64,000 bases of DNA from Cyanobium sp. CZS48M (GTDB taxonomy: Bacteria; Cyanobacteriota; Cyanobacteriia; PCC-6307; Cyanobiaceae), in the NCBI GenBank assembly GCA_030373145.1, contig JAUCZK010000007.1, forward strand, positions 1 to 64,000, in the 5' to 3' direction. The position numbers were made by a program, and so were the translations under genes. How positions within the stretch are numbered: position 1 is the stretch's first letter; the number at the start of each line of letters is the position of its first letter. This document shows, piece after piece, positions 32,451 through 42,650 of this stretch. Under the pieces are notes generated by a model. It had not been told where the DNA came from. It ran no database searches and worked only from the letters and a program-made list of their open reading frames with translations.

Positions 32451-35078
32451 ATGCCCTCTTCAGAGAGTGTCACCGACCTGCTGGTCAGCTACCGCCAGGC
32501 GGAGGCGGAGCGCGCGGCCCTGGGTGTGCCGCCCCTGCCCCTGACCGCCCCCGAGGTTCAGGCCCTTATTCAGCTGCTGGAGCAGCCTCCCGCCGGCGAG
32601 GAGGTGTTTCTGCTCGATCTGCTCAGTGAACGCATCCCGCCCGGGGTGGATGAGGCCGCTTACGTCAAGGCCAGCTGGTTGAGTGCCATCGCCCAGGAGC
32701 TGAGCTCGAGCCCCCTGCTGAGCCCGATCGAGGCCACCCGGCTGCTGGCCACCATGATCGGTGGCTACAACGTCAGCGCTCTGATCAGCCTGCTCGGCCA
32801 CAGCGATGCCACCATCGCCGCCGAAGCGGCCAGCGGCCTCAGCCGCACCCTGCTGGTCTACGACTCCTTCCACGACGTGCTGGAACTGGCGGCCAGCAAC
32901 CCCTGGGCCCAGCAGGTGGTCGACTCCTGGGCCGCGGCCGAATGGTTCACCGCCAAACCGGCGCTGCCGGCTGAAATCACCGTCACGGTGTTCAAGGTGG
33001 AGGGCGAAACCAACACCGACGACCTCTCCCCCGCCACCCACGCCACCACCCGCCCCGACATCCCACTACACGCCATGGCGATGCTGGAAACCCGCATGCC
33101 GGGTGGCCTGGAGCTGATCGAGCAGCTCAAGGCCAAAGGCCACCCTGTGGCCTACGTGGGTGATGTGGTGGGCACCGGTAGCTCGCGCAAGTCGGCGATC
33201 AACTCGGTGCTCTGGCACACCGGTACCGACATTCCCCACGTGCCCAACAAGCGCGGCGGTGGGGTGATCCTGGGGGGAAAGATCGCCCCGATCTTCTTCA
33301 ACACCGCCGAGGACTCCGGCGCCCTGCCGATCGAGTGCGATGTCTCCGCTCTGAACTCGGGCGATGTGATCACGATCCGGCCCCTGGCCGGCACAATCGA
33401 GCGCGCGGCGGGTGAATCGAACGCCGGCGAAGTGGTGGCCCGTTTCGAGCTCAAGCCCAGCACGATCGCCGATGAGGTGCGCGCCGGCGGCCGCATCCCC
33501 CTGCTGATCGGCCGCTCCCTCACCGACAAGGTGCGCACCCAGCTGGGCCTGCCGCCCTCGGAGCTGTTCATCCGCCCTGCCGCCCCCACCGACACCGGCA
33601 AGGGCTTCACCCTGGCCCAGAAGATGGTGGGCAAGGCCTGCGGCCTAGGGGGCGTGCGCCCCGGCACCAGCTGCGAGCCGCTGATGACCACCGTGGGCTC
33701 CCAGGACACCACCGGGCCGATGACCCGCGATGAGATGAAGGAGCTGGCCTGCCTCGGCTTCTCCGCTGATCTGGTGCTGCAGAGCTTCTGCCACACCGCC
33801 GCTTACCCCAAGCCGGTGGATCTGAAAACCCACGCCGAGCTGCCCGATTTCATCAGCTCCAGGGGCGGGGTGGCCCTGCGTCCCGGCGACGGCATCATCC
33901 ACAGCTGGCTGAACCGCATGCTGCTGCCCGACACCGTTGGCACCGGCGGTGACAGCCACACCCGCTTCCCGCTCGGGATCTCCTTCCCGGCCGGCTCGGG
34001 CCTGGTGGCCTTCGCCGCCGCCATCGGCGCCATGCCGCTCGACATGCCCGAATCGGTGCTGGTGCGCTTCACCGGCTCGCTTCAGCCCGGCGTCACCCTG
34101 CGTGACGTGGTGAATGCCATCCCCTGGGTGGCGATCCAGAAGGGCCTGCTCACCGTGGCGAAGGCGGGCAAGGTCAACGTGTTCTCCGGCAGGATCATGG
34201 AGATCGAGGGGCTGCCCGATCTCAAGCTGGAACAGGCGTTTGAGTTAACGGACGCGACTGCCGAGCGCTCCTGTGCCGGCTGCACGATCAAGCTCTCGGA
34301 AGCCACCGTGGCCGAATACCTGAGCAGCAATGTGGCGCTGCTCAAGAACATGATCGCCCGCGGCTACAGCGATGCCCGCACCATGGCCCGACGGATCCAG
34401 GCGATGGAGGCCTGGCTGGCCGATCCCCAGCTGATGAGCGCCGATGCCGACGCCGAGTACGCCGAAATCATCGAGATCAACCTCGATGAACTCACCGAAC
34501 CGGTGCTGGCCTGCCCCAACGATCCCGACAACGTCAAGCTGCTCTCGGAGGTGGCCGGGGACCGCATCGATGAGGTGTTCATCGGCTCCTGCATGACCAA
34601 CATCGGCCACTACCGCGCCGCTGCCACCGTGCTGGATGGGGCGGGCACCAGCGCCGCCAAGCTCTGGGTGTGCCCCCCCACCCGCATGGACGACGAGGTA
34701 CTGCGCGCCGAGGGCTACACCAGCAAGTTCGAGGCCGCCGGCGCCCGCATGGAGCTGCCCGGCTGCTCCTTGTGCATGGGCAACCAGGCCCGCGTCGACG
34801 ACAACACCACCGTGTTCTCCACCAGCACCCGCAACTTCAACAACCGCCTCGGCAACGGCGCCCAGGTGTATCTGGGCAGCGCCGAGCTGGCGGCGGTCTG
34901 CGCTCTGCTGGGCCGTATTCCAACCCCGGCCGAGTACCTGGAGATCGCGGCAGCCAAGATCGATCCCCTGGCCGCTGATCTCTACCGGTACCTCAACTTC
35001 GACCAGATCGAGGGCTTCGGCGACGAGGGCCGGGTGGTGAGCAGCGCAGAGGAGGCCAGGGTGCTGGCGGAGGTCTGA
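32451..35078 (+). CDS. acnB: Aconitate hydratase B
   Basis: 875 residues with the AcnB-specific order: N-terminal HEAT-like helical domain, then the swivel domain ([31 protein letters not shown]), then the catalytic domain with the Fe-S cysteines in [13 protein letters not shown] and [11 protein letters not shown], plus [19 protein letters not shown] and [12 protein letters not shown]. It isomerises citrate and isocitrate in the TCA cycle. Only one residue-level check was possible (all three cluster cysteines are present). Confidence 0.97.
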   Translation: MPSSESVTDLLVSYRQAEAERAALGVPPLPLTAPEVQALIQLLEQPPAGEEVFLLDLLSERIPPGVDEAAYVKASWLSAIAQELSSSPLLSPIEATRLLATMIGGYNVSALISLLGHSDATIAAEAASGLSRTLLVYDSFHDVLELAASNPWAQQVVDSWAAAEWFTAKPALPAEITVTVFKVEGETNTDDLSPATHATTRPDIPLHAMAMLETRMPGGLELIEQLKAKGHPVAYVGDVVGTGSSRKSAINSVLWHTGTDIPHVPNKRGGGVILGGKIAPIFFNTAEDSGALPIECDVSALNSGDVITIRPLAGTIERAAGESNAGEVVARFELKPSTIADEVRAGGRIPLLIGRSLTDKVRTQLGLPPSELFIRPAAPTDTGKGFTLAQKMVGKACGLGGVRPGTSCEPLMTTVGSQDTTGPMTRDEMKELACLGFSADLVLQSFCHTAAYPKPVDLKTHAELPDFISSRGGVALRPGDGIIHSWLNRMLLPDTVGTGGDSHTRFPLGISFPAGSGLVAFAAAIGAMPLDMPESVLVRFTGSLQPGVTLRDVVNAIPWVAIQKGLLTVAKAGKVNVFSGRIMEIEGLPDLKLEQAFELTDATAERSCAGCTIKLSEATVAEYLSSNVALLKNMIARGYSDARTMARRIQAMEAWLADPQLMSADADAEYAEIIEINLDELTEPVLACPNDPDNVKLLSEVAGDRIDEVFIGSCMTNIGHYRAAATVLDGAGTSAAKLWVCPPTRMDDEVLRAEGYTSKFEAAGARMELPGCSLCMGNQARVDDNTTVFSTSTRNFNNRLGNGAQVYLGSAELAAVCALLGRIPTPAEYLEIAAAKIDPLAADLYRYLNFDQIEGFGDEGRVVSSAEEARVLAEV

Positions 35079-35155
35079 GCCTGGCCGCTGAGCACCACGC
35101 CCCCACCCTGTTCCAGCCCCAGAAGCAGCGGCTGACCACCTCCAGCATCCGCCGG

Positions 35156-36511
35156 ATGCTGGAGGTGCACTGGCTCAAGGTGATCCTGGCGCTGGTGATC
35201 ACCGGCCTGGGGGCCGCCACCGCGGCCCTGCTGTTCAAGCTGGGGCTCGATGGGCTGGGTCGCCTGCGCCTGCGCATGCTCGCCCTCGGCCCCGACTGGC
35301 TGCTGCTGCCGGCCATCAGCGGCGGCGGCGGCTTGATCGCCGGCCTGCTGGTGCAGATCGGCGCCCCTGCGGCCCAGGGCTCAGGGGTCCCCCAGGTGAT
35401 GCAGTTCCTGCGCGGTCGATCGATCCCGATGGGCCTGGAGGTGGCGGCGGTGAAGCTGGTGGCGGGGATCGTGGCCATCGGCAGCGGCTTTCCGCTCGGC
35501 CCATCCGGCCCCTCGATCCAGATGGGCAGCTCCGTGGGCTGGGTGATGGCCCGTCTGCTCCAGGCACCCAACGCCTTCAGGCGCATGATCGTCGCCGCTG
35601 GCGGCGGCGCCGGCATCGCCGCAGTGTTCAACGCGCCGATCGGCGGCTTTTTCTACACCCTCGAGGAGCTACTGCAAGGGGCACGCCCCGTGGTGATGCT
35701 GCTGGTGCTGGTCACCACCTTCTGGGCCGATACCTGGGCCGATCTGCTCGGCCTAGCGGGCCTGGGCATGCACAGCACCGGCTGGAATCTGGGCCGTGGA
35801 TTCGTGCTCTCGCGGCAGGTCACCACCTACGTGGAGGTGCTGCCCCTGGATCTGCTGGTGCTGTTCTTGGTCGGCGCCCTGGTGGCGCTGGCAGCGGAGG
35901 CCTACTGCCGCTTCGTGGTCAGGCTGCACAACTGGCGGCGCCAGCTGGCCATCCCCCTGGCTGGGGCCATGGCCACAGCCGGGGTGGTGCTCGGGGTGGT
36001 CGACGCCCTGCTGCCCGCCGATTTCATCAACCGTGCCGGCATCCGCCAGGCCGTGGCGGAGGGCGATATCAACATCAGCAAGGCCCTGGCCATCTTCCTT
36101 GTTCTGTTCCTGAGCACGGGTCTGGCGGCCGCCGCCGGAGCCCCCGGCGGGCTGTTCGCACCGATGCTCACCCTCGGGGGGGCCCTGGGGCTGGCGGCGG
36201 CGGGGGTGATGGAGCAGGTGGGCTTCAGCGCCCCGAACACCACGATCTTCGCCGGCATGGCGGCCTTCATGACCGGCTGCGCCCGCACGCCGATCACCGC
36301 CACCTTCCTGACCTTCGCCCTTACCAAGGAGCTGCTGCTGCTCAAGCCGGTGCTGGTGGCCAGCCTGGGCAGCCTCGTGGTGGCCCGCCTGCTGCATCGC
36401 CAGTCGATCTTCCAGCGGCTGATTCCCCCGGAACCTCCCCGCAGCTCCAGCAGCAAGGGGGTCGGCGGTCTGCCGGTGCTGTCGGTGCCGCTGCGGCCAC
36501 GGGAGCTCTGA
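35156..36511 (+). CDS. ClC-family chloride transport protein with altered gating site
   Basis: 451 residues, about 10-12 membrane segments. The anion filter is recognisable: GSGVP (E. coli GSGIP), PLGPSGPSIQMGS (where E. coli has LGREGPTVQIGG) and GGLFAPML (GxFxP). The external gating glutamate (E148 in E. coli ClC) is replaced by Ser; the inner proton-path Glu is kept in FYTLEEL. In E. coli ClC, removal of E148 uncouples chloride from protons, so this protein may behave as a channel-like conductance; that is inference. ATG 35156 chosen; no CBS domains are seen at the C-terminus. Confidence 0.88.
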   Translation: MLEVHWLKVILALVITGLGAATAALLFKLGLDGLGRLRLRMLALGPDWLLLPAISGGGGLIAGLLVQIGAPAAQGSGVPQVMQFLRGRSIPMGLEVAAVKLVAGIVAIGSGFPLGPSGPSIQMGSSVGWVMARLLQAPNAFRRMIVAAGGGAGIAAVFNAPIGGFFYTLEELLQGARPVVMLLVLVTTFWADTWADLLGLAGLGMHSTGWNLGRGFVLSRQVTTYVEVLPLDLLVLFLVGALVALAAEAYCRFVVRLHNWRRQLAIPLAGAMATAGVVLGVVDALLPADFINRAGIRQAVAEGDINISKALAIFLVLFLSTGLAAAAGAPGGLFAPMLTLGGALGLAAAGVMEQVGFSAPNTTIFAGMAAFMTGCARTPITATFLTFALTKELLLLKPVLVASLGSLVVARLLHRQSIFQRLIPPEPPRSSSSKGVGGLPVLSVPLRPREL

Positions 36512-36574
36512 GGTGCGCCAGGCCTCAGCCCACGCTTGGGCCTCAACCCCCACGAAGCGCTCAACCCACAGATT

Positions 36575-36590
36575 TGTAGTTCAAGTTACA
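36575..36590 (+). promoter_or_regulatory. NtcA-type palindrome upstream of the lipoprotein gene
   Basis: TGTAGTTCAAGTTACA matches TGTA-N8-TACA, extended to TTTGTA...TACAAA at 36573-36592. A TAN3T box (TACTTT, 36628-36633) follows 38 nt later, which would place the site near -57, a class I-like position. Lies 66 bp before the lipoprotein start. Confidence 0.5.
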
Positions 36591-36655
36591 AATTGCGGCA
36601 TCAGCCGACGGGGCGAATGCAGCTGGATACTTTGAGTGCCGTCTAATCCGCTGCC

Positions 36656-37105
36656 ATGAAAGCCACCCGTCTGTTGGCCCGCTCCGCCTGGAGCGCAGTG
36701 ATCCTGACCTCACTGCTGCTCAGCAGCTGCCAGGGCGCCAAGGAGACCATGAAGCAGGCCGGTGACGGCATGGGTGATGCGGCCAAGCAGGCGGCCGGCG
36801 ATGCCGCCAGCACGGCCATGACCCCTGTCCTCGCTCCGCTGATGGACCTCCTCAACAAGGGTGAGAGCCAGATCAAGGCCGGCGACCTGCAGGCCGCCAT
36901 GGCCACCATGGGCGGATTCGAGGGGGTCTTCAAGAAGGTGGGGCCCCTGATCCAGCCCCTGGCCGGCGACAAGTGGCCCGCCATCGAGGCCGCCGCCCAG
37001 GAGGTGATCAGCACCTTCGGCGGCACCACGCCTCCCAGCGCCGAGAACGGCAGTAGCGCCATCACTGGTCTGATGGGCCTGCTGAAGGGGCTCAAGTCCA
37101 ACTGA
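36656..37105 (+). CDS. Small lipoprotein of unknown function
   Basis: 149 residues. Signal peptide with lipobox LLSSC (Cys25), then an amphipathic Ala/Gly/Lys-rich helix (MKQAGDGMGDAAKQAAGDAA) and a more ordered C-terminal half (MATMGGFEGVFKKVGPLIQP). No known domain recognised. The NtcA-like site in its upstream region suggests nitrogen-responsive expression. It lies 17 nt before the radical SAM gene on the same strand. Confidence 0.75.
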   Translation: MKATRLLARSAWSAVILTSLLLSSCQGAKETMKQAGDGMGDAAKQAAGDAASTAMTPVLAPLMDLLNKGESQIKAGDLQAAMATMGGFEGVFKKVGPLIQPLAGDKWPAIEAAAQEVISTFGGTTPPSAENGSSAITGLMGLLKGLKSN

Positions 37106-37121
37106 CGGCCGGACCCCGGGG

Positions 37122-38801
37122 GTGACAGCCTGGGGGAAGTGCGCGGGTGGCCTTTCCCTGGATCAGGAAACTCTGCTGTTCGAGCCGGCCCAGCCGGCCG
37201 CTGATGCCCTGCGCACCGTTCTGGCCTTCCCCAGCACCTATTCGGTGGGCATCACCAGCCTGGGGTTTCAGGTGGTCTGGGCCACCCTGGCGCGGCGCTC
37301 CGACCTGGACGTGCGTCGGCTGTTCACCGACCGGGGCGATCCCCCCCACCGCCGCTGCGACCTGTTCGGGCTCTCACTCAGCTGGGAACTGGATGGGCCG
37401 GTGCTGCTCGACCTGCTGGAGCAGCAGCGCATTCCGCTCTGGAGCCAGCAGCGGGGTGAAGACGATCCGATCGTCTTCGGGGGCGGGCCGGTGCTCACCG
37501 CCAACCCCGAGCCCCTGGCACCCTTCTTCGACGCCGTCCTGCTGGGCGACGGCGAACAGTTGCTGCCCGACTTCGTCGAGGCGGTGATCGCCCAGCGACA
37601 GGCCCCACGGGCGGAGCGGCTGCGGGCCCTGGCCCGGGTGCCGGGGGTGTACGTGCCGGCGCTCTACGCCCCGCGCTACAGCTCCGATGGCCAGCTGCTA
37701 GGCGTCGAGCCCACAGAAGACGGCATCCCCGCGACCGTGGCCAAACAGACCTGGCGGGGCAACACCCTCAGCCACTCCACGGTGATCACCCCCGAGGCGG
37801 CCTGGCCTTCGATCCACATGGTGGAGGTGGTGCGCAGCTGCCCCGAGCTTTGCCGCTTCTGCCTGGCCAGCTACCTCACCCTGCCCTTCCGCACCCCGTC
37901 GCTGGACGACGGCCTGATCCCCGCGGTGGAAGCGGGCCTGGGGGCCACCCGCCGGCTGGGGCTGCTGGGGGCCTCGGTCACCCAGCACCCCCAGTTCGCC
38001 GACCTGCTGAGCTGGCTCGACCAGGACCGCTTCGATGACACCCGGGTGAGCGTGAGCTCGGTGCGCGCCGCCACGGTGACCCCACAGCTGGGGCGGATCC
38101 TGGCCCGGCGGGGCAGCAAATCACTCACGATCGCGATCGAAAGCGGCAGTGATCGCCTGCGCCAGGTGGTGAACAAGAAGCTCAGCGGCGAGGAGATCTT
38201 CGCGGCGGCCCGCTACGCCAAAGAAGGAGGGCTCAGCGGCCTGAAGCTTTACGGCATGGCCGGCCTGCCCACTGAAGTCGATGACGACATCGAAGCCACC
38301 GCCGATCTGCTGCTGGCCCTGAAAAAAGCCACCCCCGGCCTGCGCCTGAGCCTGGGGGTGAGCAGTTTCGTGCCCAAGGCCCACACGCCCTTCCAGTGGG
38401 ATCCGCTGCGGCCCGAGGCGGAGAAGCGGCTGAAACGCCTGGCCAAACGGCTCAAGCCCAAGGGCATCGAACTGCGGCCTGAGAGCTACGGCTGGAGTGT
38501 GATCCAGGCCCTGCTCTCCCGCAGCGACCGGCGCCTGGCCGCCGTGATCGCCGCCGTGCGCAGCCGCCACGACAGCCAGGGCGGCTGGAAGGCCGCCTAC
38601 CGCAGCGTCTGCGAGCAGAGGGAGGGAAACCTGCCGCCACTGCCGTCCTGGCAGGAGACGATCCATGGCGTCTGGGACGCGGATCGGGTGTTGCCCTGGG
38701 AGCACCTGGAGGGGCCGCTGCCCAAGGCCACCCTGGCCAGGCACCGCCAGGAGGCCCTGGCGGTCGGCGAGCTCAGCCCCGCTGGCGCGGCTGCGGGTTG
38801 A
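37122..38801 (+). CDS. B12-binding-type radical SAM protein of unknown substrate
   Basis: 559 residues. The N-terminal 200 residues resemble the cobalamin-binding-like domain of TIGR03960/TIGR03936-type proteins (FPSTYSVGITSLGFQ, VFGGGPVLTANPEPLAPF, LGDGEQLLPDF). The radical SAM motif is CPELCRFC (Cys240, Cys244, Cys247). Further blocks are LTIAIESGSDRLRQVVNKKL and GLKLYGMAGLPTE. Likely GTG start. Its 3' end overlaps the convergent O-antigen-ligase-type gene by 29 nt. Reaction unknown. Confidence 0.85.
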   Translation: MTAWGKCAGGLSLDQETLLFEPAQPAADALRTVLAFPSTYSVGITSLGFQVVWATLARRSDLDVRRLFTDRGDPPHRRCDLFGLSLSWELDGPVLLDLLEQQRIPLWSQQRGEDDPIVFGGGPVLTANPEPLAPFFDAVLLGDGEQLLPDFVEAVIAQRQAPRAERLRALARVPGVYVPALYAPRYSSDGQLLGVEPTEDGIPATVAKQTWRGNTLSHSTVITPEAAWPSIHMVEVVRSCPELCRFCLASYLTLPFRTPSLDDGLIPAVEAGLGATRRLGLLGASVTQHPQFADLLSWLDQDRFDDTRVSVSSVRAATVTPQLGRILARRGSKSLTIAIESGSDRLRQVVNKKLSGEEIFAAARYAKEGGLSGLKLYGMAGLPTEVDDDIEATADLLLALKKATPGLRLSLGVSSFVPKAHTPFQWDPLRPEAEKRLKRLAKRLKPKGIELRPESYGWSVIQALLSRSDRRLAAVIAAVRSRHDSQGGWKAAYRSVCEQREGNLPPLPSWQETIHGVWDADRVLPWEHLEGPLPKATLARHRQEALAVGELSPAGAAAG

Positions 38802-40053
38802 GGGAGTAGGCGCGCAGGCCGCAGAGCAGCACCCAGCCGGCGATGTTGATGCGGCTGTCGTAGAGCGGAATGTCGGTGGCGTGCAGGGCCATCAGCACCA
38901 GGAAGGACGCCCACCAGGCCCGCTCGAACAGGGCGCCGCCGGCCATGCCCAGGCGGGCGGCGTGGATCTGCAGCGCCAGCACCAGTCCCACCAGCAACAC
39001 CGCCACCAGCGCCCCATGGCTGACCGCCAGGTCGATCGGCAGGTTGTGGGGATGGCCATGCCAGATGCCGGCGGTGCGCAGGGGATAGATCACGCTGAAG
39101 GCCGCGGCGCCCCATCCCAGCCAGGGACGTTCGGCCACCAGCTGCAGGGCCACTCCCCACTGGTTGACCCGGGTGATGGCCAGGGGCCGGCGGCCGGCGA
39201 ACTCCAGATCGCTCAGCCGCTCCCAGACCACACCGGGAACCAGGACGCGGGCGGGCTGCTGCAACGCCAGAGGCACCCCCGGCAGGCTGGCCAGTCCCAC
39301 GGGGATCAGCAGCAGCAGCAGCAGGGGCAGGAGCCAGATCCAGCGGGCGGGACCCACCACCAGGGGAAGCGCCAGCACCAGGGCCCCCCAGGCGTTGCGG
39401 GAGTCGGTGAGGGCCATGGCGGCCACAAGGCCCACGGTGATCAGCAGCGCCGGCAGGCGCTTGAGCCACGGCTGAGGTCGCTGCAGCAGGGCCGCCAGGG
39501 CAAAGGGCCAGGCCAGGGCCAGCCAGGCTCCGGCGATGTTGGCGTAGTCGAACAGGCCGGCCAGACGCCCGGTTGGATTGCCACCGGCCTTGAGGTGCCA
39601 GATGATCGCTCCCCCCAGAATCTGAAACGGGCCGCTCCAGCCCCAGACCAGTTGTCCCAGGCCGGTGACGATCACCGGCACTGTGCCGGCCACCAGCCAG
39701 AGGGCCACCCGGCGGCGGGCCGGGGCCGAGGCCAGATAGGGCTGATACCCCCAGAACGCCCAGAAGAAGGGCAGCCAGTTGCCCAGCCCCACCCAGGCCA
39801 GCCAGCCACTGGAGGCGGTGAAACAGCCCAGCACCATCAGCGCTGACACCAGCAGCAGCACCTGGTTGACGCGATCCCGCCACCAGGGCAGGCGCTGGAG
39901 GCAGCCGAGGATCAGGGCCACCAACAGCAGCACACCGGCCAGCAAGGCCGAACTGGCCAGCAGCAGCAACCCCAGCTGAAAGCAGCGCCATCCCAGGGGC
40001 GAAGCCCCTTCGGGCCTGGTCGCATCAAGGCGCCCCAGCCATTCCTGATTCAC
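38773..40053 (-). CDS. O-antigen ligase/polymerase-family (IctB-like) membrane protein
   Basis: 426 residues with about ten hydrophobic segments and the Wzy/WaaL-type periplasmic loop near RPWLGWGAAAFSVIYPLRTAG and HGHPHNLPIDLAVSHG, where the His-rich H-x-H-N matches the ligase signature. Members in cyanobacteria were once called IctB (inorganic carbon) but the fold points to surface-polysaccharide or lipid-linked sugar chemistry. GTG start overlapping the purU stop by 4 nt (GTGA). Confidence 0.8.
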   Translation of the reverse strand: MNQEWLGRLDATRPEGASPLGWRCFQLGLLLLASSALLAGVLLLVALILGCLQRLPWWRDRVNQVLLLVSALMVLGCFTASSGWLAWVGLGNWLPFFWAFWGYQPYLASAPARRRVALWLVAGTVPVIVTGLGQLVWGWSGPFQILGGAIIWHLKAGGNPTGRLAGLFDYANIAGAWLALAWPFALAALLQRPQPWLKRLPALLITVGLVAAMALTDSRNAWGALVLALPLVVGPARWIWLLPLLLLLLIPVGLASLPGVPLALQQPARVLVPGVVWERLSDLEFAGRRPLAITRVNQWGVALQLVAERPWLGWGAAAFSVIYPLRTAGIWHGHPHNLPIDLAVSHGALVAVLLVGLVLALQIHAARLGMAGGALFERAWWASFLVLMALHATDIPLYDSRINIAGWVLLCGLRAYSLNPQPRQRG

Positions 40054-40904
40054 GAGAACACGGCGGTGCGACCCCGGTAGACCATCACCTGGCGGCGCAG
40101 GTGCAGACGCAGGGCCCGGGCCAGGGCAAGCCGCTCCATGTCGCGGCCCTTGCGGATCAGGTCCTCCACGTCATCCCGGTGGCTGACTGGCACGGTGGCC
40201 TGCTCGATGATCGGTCCGCCGTCGAGATCCTCGGTCACGTAGTGGGCCGTGGCCCCGATCAGCTTCACGCCCCGCTCCCAGGCACGGTGATAGGGCTGAG
40301 CGCCCTGGAAGGCGGGAAGGAAGGAGTGGTGGATATTGATCACCGCGTCAAAGCGGGAGAGGAACTCGGGGCTGAGCACCTGCATGTACTTGGCGAGGAC
40401 CACCAGCTCAATGCCATGGTCGTCGAGAAGCTGCAGCTGGGCCCGCTCAGCCTCCGGCTTGGCTGCGGGCAGCACCGGCAGATGAACGAAACGTGCCCCG
40501 AAATTCTCCGCCAGCGCCTGCAGATCCGGGTGATTGGAGATCACCAGCGGCACCTGCATCGGCAATTCCCCGGCCCGGGTGCGCCAGAGCAGATCCACCA
40601 GACAGTGATCCTGCTTGCTCACGAAAATAGCCACCTGGGTGGCGGCGTCGGAGAAGTGCAGCTGGCCTTCGCCGCCGAGCCGCTGCGCCAGGGCCTTCAC
40701 CGCCGGCGCCACCGCCTCCCGCGGCAGTCCGAAACCCTCCAGCTGCCACTCGATCCGACTGAGGAACAGCCCGGCACCGGCGTCGGTGTGGTGATCAGCG
40801 TGGCGGATGTTGCCACCGTTGGCCGCCACCCAGCCGGAGAGCTCACTGACCAGGCCGGGGCGGTCGGGGCAGATCACCTGCAGAATCGCTGTGGGCACGC
40901 TCAT
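40050..40904 (-). CDS. purU: Formyltetrahydrofolate deformylase
   Basis: 284 residues. N-terminal ACT domain (TAILQVICPDRPGLVSELSG), then the formyltransferase-like hydrolase domain with QVAIFVSKQDHCLVDLLWRT, VLAKYMQVLSPEFLSRF, NIHHSFLPAF and IGATAHYVTEDLDGGPIIEQ (catalytic Asn/His/Asp). It releases formate from 10-formyl-THF. ATG 40904 chosen as the family N-terminus; upstream frame to 41021 is not conserved-looking and overlaps psbQ. The formate can feed PurT (51.6 kb). Confidence 0.95.
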   Translation of the reverse strand: MSVPTAILQVICPDRPGLVSELSGWVAANGGNIRHADHHTDAGAGLFLSRIEWQLEGFGLPREAVAPAVKALAQRLGGEGQLHFSDAATQVAIFVSKQDHCLVDLLWRTRAGELPMQVPLVISNHPDLQALAENFGARFVHLPVLPAAKPEAERAQLQLLDDHGIELVVLAKYMQVLSPEFLSRFDAVINIHHSFLPAFQGAQPYHRAWERGVKLIGATAHYVTEDLDGGPIIEQATVPVSHRDDVEDLIRKGRDMERLALARALRLHLRRQVMVYRGRTAVFS

Positions 40905-41019
40905 CGGCACCGGGGCCTGTCTCGAAGGGCATTGTGCCCGGCGCTCCCCAGCCAGTCGCCAGCAGGGCAGACGGCGATGACGGTGCGGCGTACAGTCGCG
41001 CCTGACTTCGGTGTTCGCC

Positions 41020-41517
41020 ATGGCCGCTCAGCTGGTTTCCACCCTTCGCGATTCCCTGAGGCGGCTGTCCTTTCTCGCCCTCGCCGTGGTGCTCAGTTTC
41101 GGATTGGTGGCCTGCGGTGGCGGCCAGGCCAAGAAACCCCCGAGCATCAGCCCCGCCGACATGGCGATCATCCAGCGGCAGGCCGAAGGCTTCCTCGCCG
41201 CCAAGGATCGCTTGCCCGAGCTGGCCTCCCTGGTGAACGGCAAGAACTGGGTGTTCACCCGCAACTTGATCCACGGCCCGATGCAGGAAGTGGGTCGCGA
41301 GATGCTGTACATCAACCAGCGCCTCCTGCCCGCCGACCGCGCCGGGGCCACGGCCCTGGCCAACCAGCTCAAGAGCGCCCTCGCCGAGCTTGATGAGGCC
41401 GCCCGTCTCCAGGACGGAGAACGGCTGCGCAAGGGCTACATCAAGGTGGCCAGCGGCTTCGGCTCCTACGCAGAAGTGCTCCCTGCGGCCGCCCTGCCCA
41501 GCGGCTCCGCAGGCTGA
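41020..41517 (+). CDS. psbQ: Photosystem II lipoprotein PsbQ (CyanoQ)
   Basis: 165 residues. Signal peptide and lipobox GLVACG, then the four-helix-bundle PsbQ domain: KNWVFTRNLIHGPMQEVGRE, MLYINQRLLPADRAGATALA, and RLRKGYIKVASGFGSYAEVLP. It sits on the lumenal face of photosystem II and stabilises the oxygen-evolving complex. The start is ATG 41020; a GTG three codons earlier is less likely. It is divergent from purU. Confidence 0.93.
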   Translation: MAAQLVSTLRDSLRRLSFLALAVVLSFGLVACGGGQAKKPPSISPADMAIIQRQAEGFLAAKDRLPELASLVNGKNWVFTRNLIHGPMQEVGREMLYINQRLLPADRAGATALANQLKSALAELDEAARLQDGERLRKGYIKVASGFGSYAEVLPAAALPSGSAG

Positions 41518-41579
41518 GCGCCAGCCGGCCGGATCTGGGACACCCGGCGGAGAGGCCCATCGCTGAGCAATCCAGCTCG

Positions 41580-42650
41580 GTGCTGGTGATCGGTGGCGGC
41601 ATCGTCGCCCTGGCCACCGCCTGGTTGCTGCAATGCCATGGGCATCGGGTGCGCTTGATCGCCCCCGATGCCCATGGGCCAGATCCTGGCGGGTGCCGCA
41701 GTGGCAGTGCCGCAGCCCTAGGGGTGCTCATGGCCCAGGTGTTTCAGCGCAGCCGGGGCCGCGCCTGGCGCCTGCGCCAGGCCTCCCTCGCCCTCTGGGA
41801 GCAGTGGCGCCAGGAGCTGGCCGGGCGCGGCTGCCCCATCCCGTTCCAGGCCGGCCTGCTGCTGCTGGCGCGGGATGCCGCCGACGCCGAACGGCTGCAG
41901 CGGCTGCTGGAGGAACGCCAGGCCCTCGGCCTGCCGCTGGACTGGTGGAGCCCTGAGCGGCTGGAGGAGCAGGGCCTCGCTGGTGGCGGCGGCAACCTGG
42001 GCGGGCTCCACTCGGCCCAGGACGGACAGCTGGATCCCCTGGCCGCCATGGACGCCTTTCGCCGTGATGGCCTGCGGCGGGGTCTGGAACTGGTGAGCGG
42101 TCGGGTGCTGGAACTGGAGCGGCTGCCGGCGGGCTGGAGGGTGCACAGCCACGGGGCCGCTCCAGCCAGCGAGGCTGCATGGCTGGTGGTGGCCGCAGGC
42201 TTGGCCAGCGAGGCGCTGCTGGCACCCCTGGGGCACCAGCGACCGATGGAGCCGGTCCTGGGCCAGTGCCTGGAGCTGGTGACCAGCGATCCGATCCCCT
42301 GGCCCTGTCCTGTGGTGTGGCAGGGCCTCAACCTGGTGCCCCGTCCCGGCGGAGGACTCTGGCTGGGGGCGACCCTGGAGCCGGGGGATCAAGCCGAGCC
42401 GACGCTGCTGGAGCCGATGCGGCAGCTCGCCAGCGCAGCCCCGGGCTGCGGTTGGATCAGGGCGGCGGCCGTGGCTCGCCACTGGCAGGGCCTGAGGGCC
42501 AGGCCCATCGGCCGACCGGCCCCCCTGCTGGAGCCACTGGAACCAGGACTGCTGCTGCTCAGCGGCCACTACCGCAATGGTGTGCTGCTGGCGCCGGCCT
42601 CAGCCCAGTGGGCCCTGGGGCAGATCGAAGGTTCCCTTACCTGTCGTTAA
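41580..42650 (+). CDS. FAD-dependent oxidoreductase, DAO family (glycine oxidase-like)
   Basis: 356 residues. Starts at the FAD dinucleotide motif VIGGGIVALATAWLLQ, has GSAAALGVLM, an internal substrate-binding region, and the C-terminal GHYRNGVLLAPASAQWAL typical of ThiO/DadA-type enzymes. It probably oxidises a glycine-like amine, perhaps for thiazole synthesis, but it is not fused to ThiG here. GTG start at 41580 leaves almost no residues before the FAD strand, so translation may begin slightly upstream at a non-standard codon. Confidence 0.8.
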   Translation: MLVIGGGIVALATAWLLQCHGHRVRLIAPDAHGPDPGGCRSGSAAALGVLMAQVFQRSRGRAWRLRQASLALWEQWRQELAGRGCPIPFQAGLLLLARDAADAERLQRLLEERQALGLPLDWWSPERLEEQGLAGGGGNLGGLHSAQDGQLDPLAAMDAFRRDGLRRGLELVSGRVLELERLPAGWRVHSHGAAPASEAAWLVVAAGLASEALLAPLGHQRPMEPVLGQCLELVTSDPIPWPCPVVWQGLNLVPRPGGGLWLGATLEPGDQAEPTLLEPMRQLASAAPGCGWIRAAAVARHWQGLRARPIGRPAPLLEPLEPGLLLLSGHYRNGVLLAPASAQWALGQIEGSLTCR

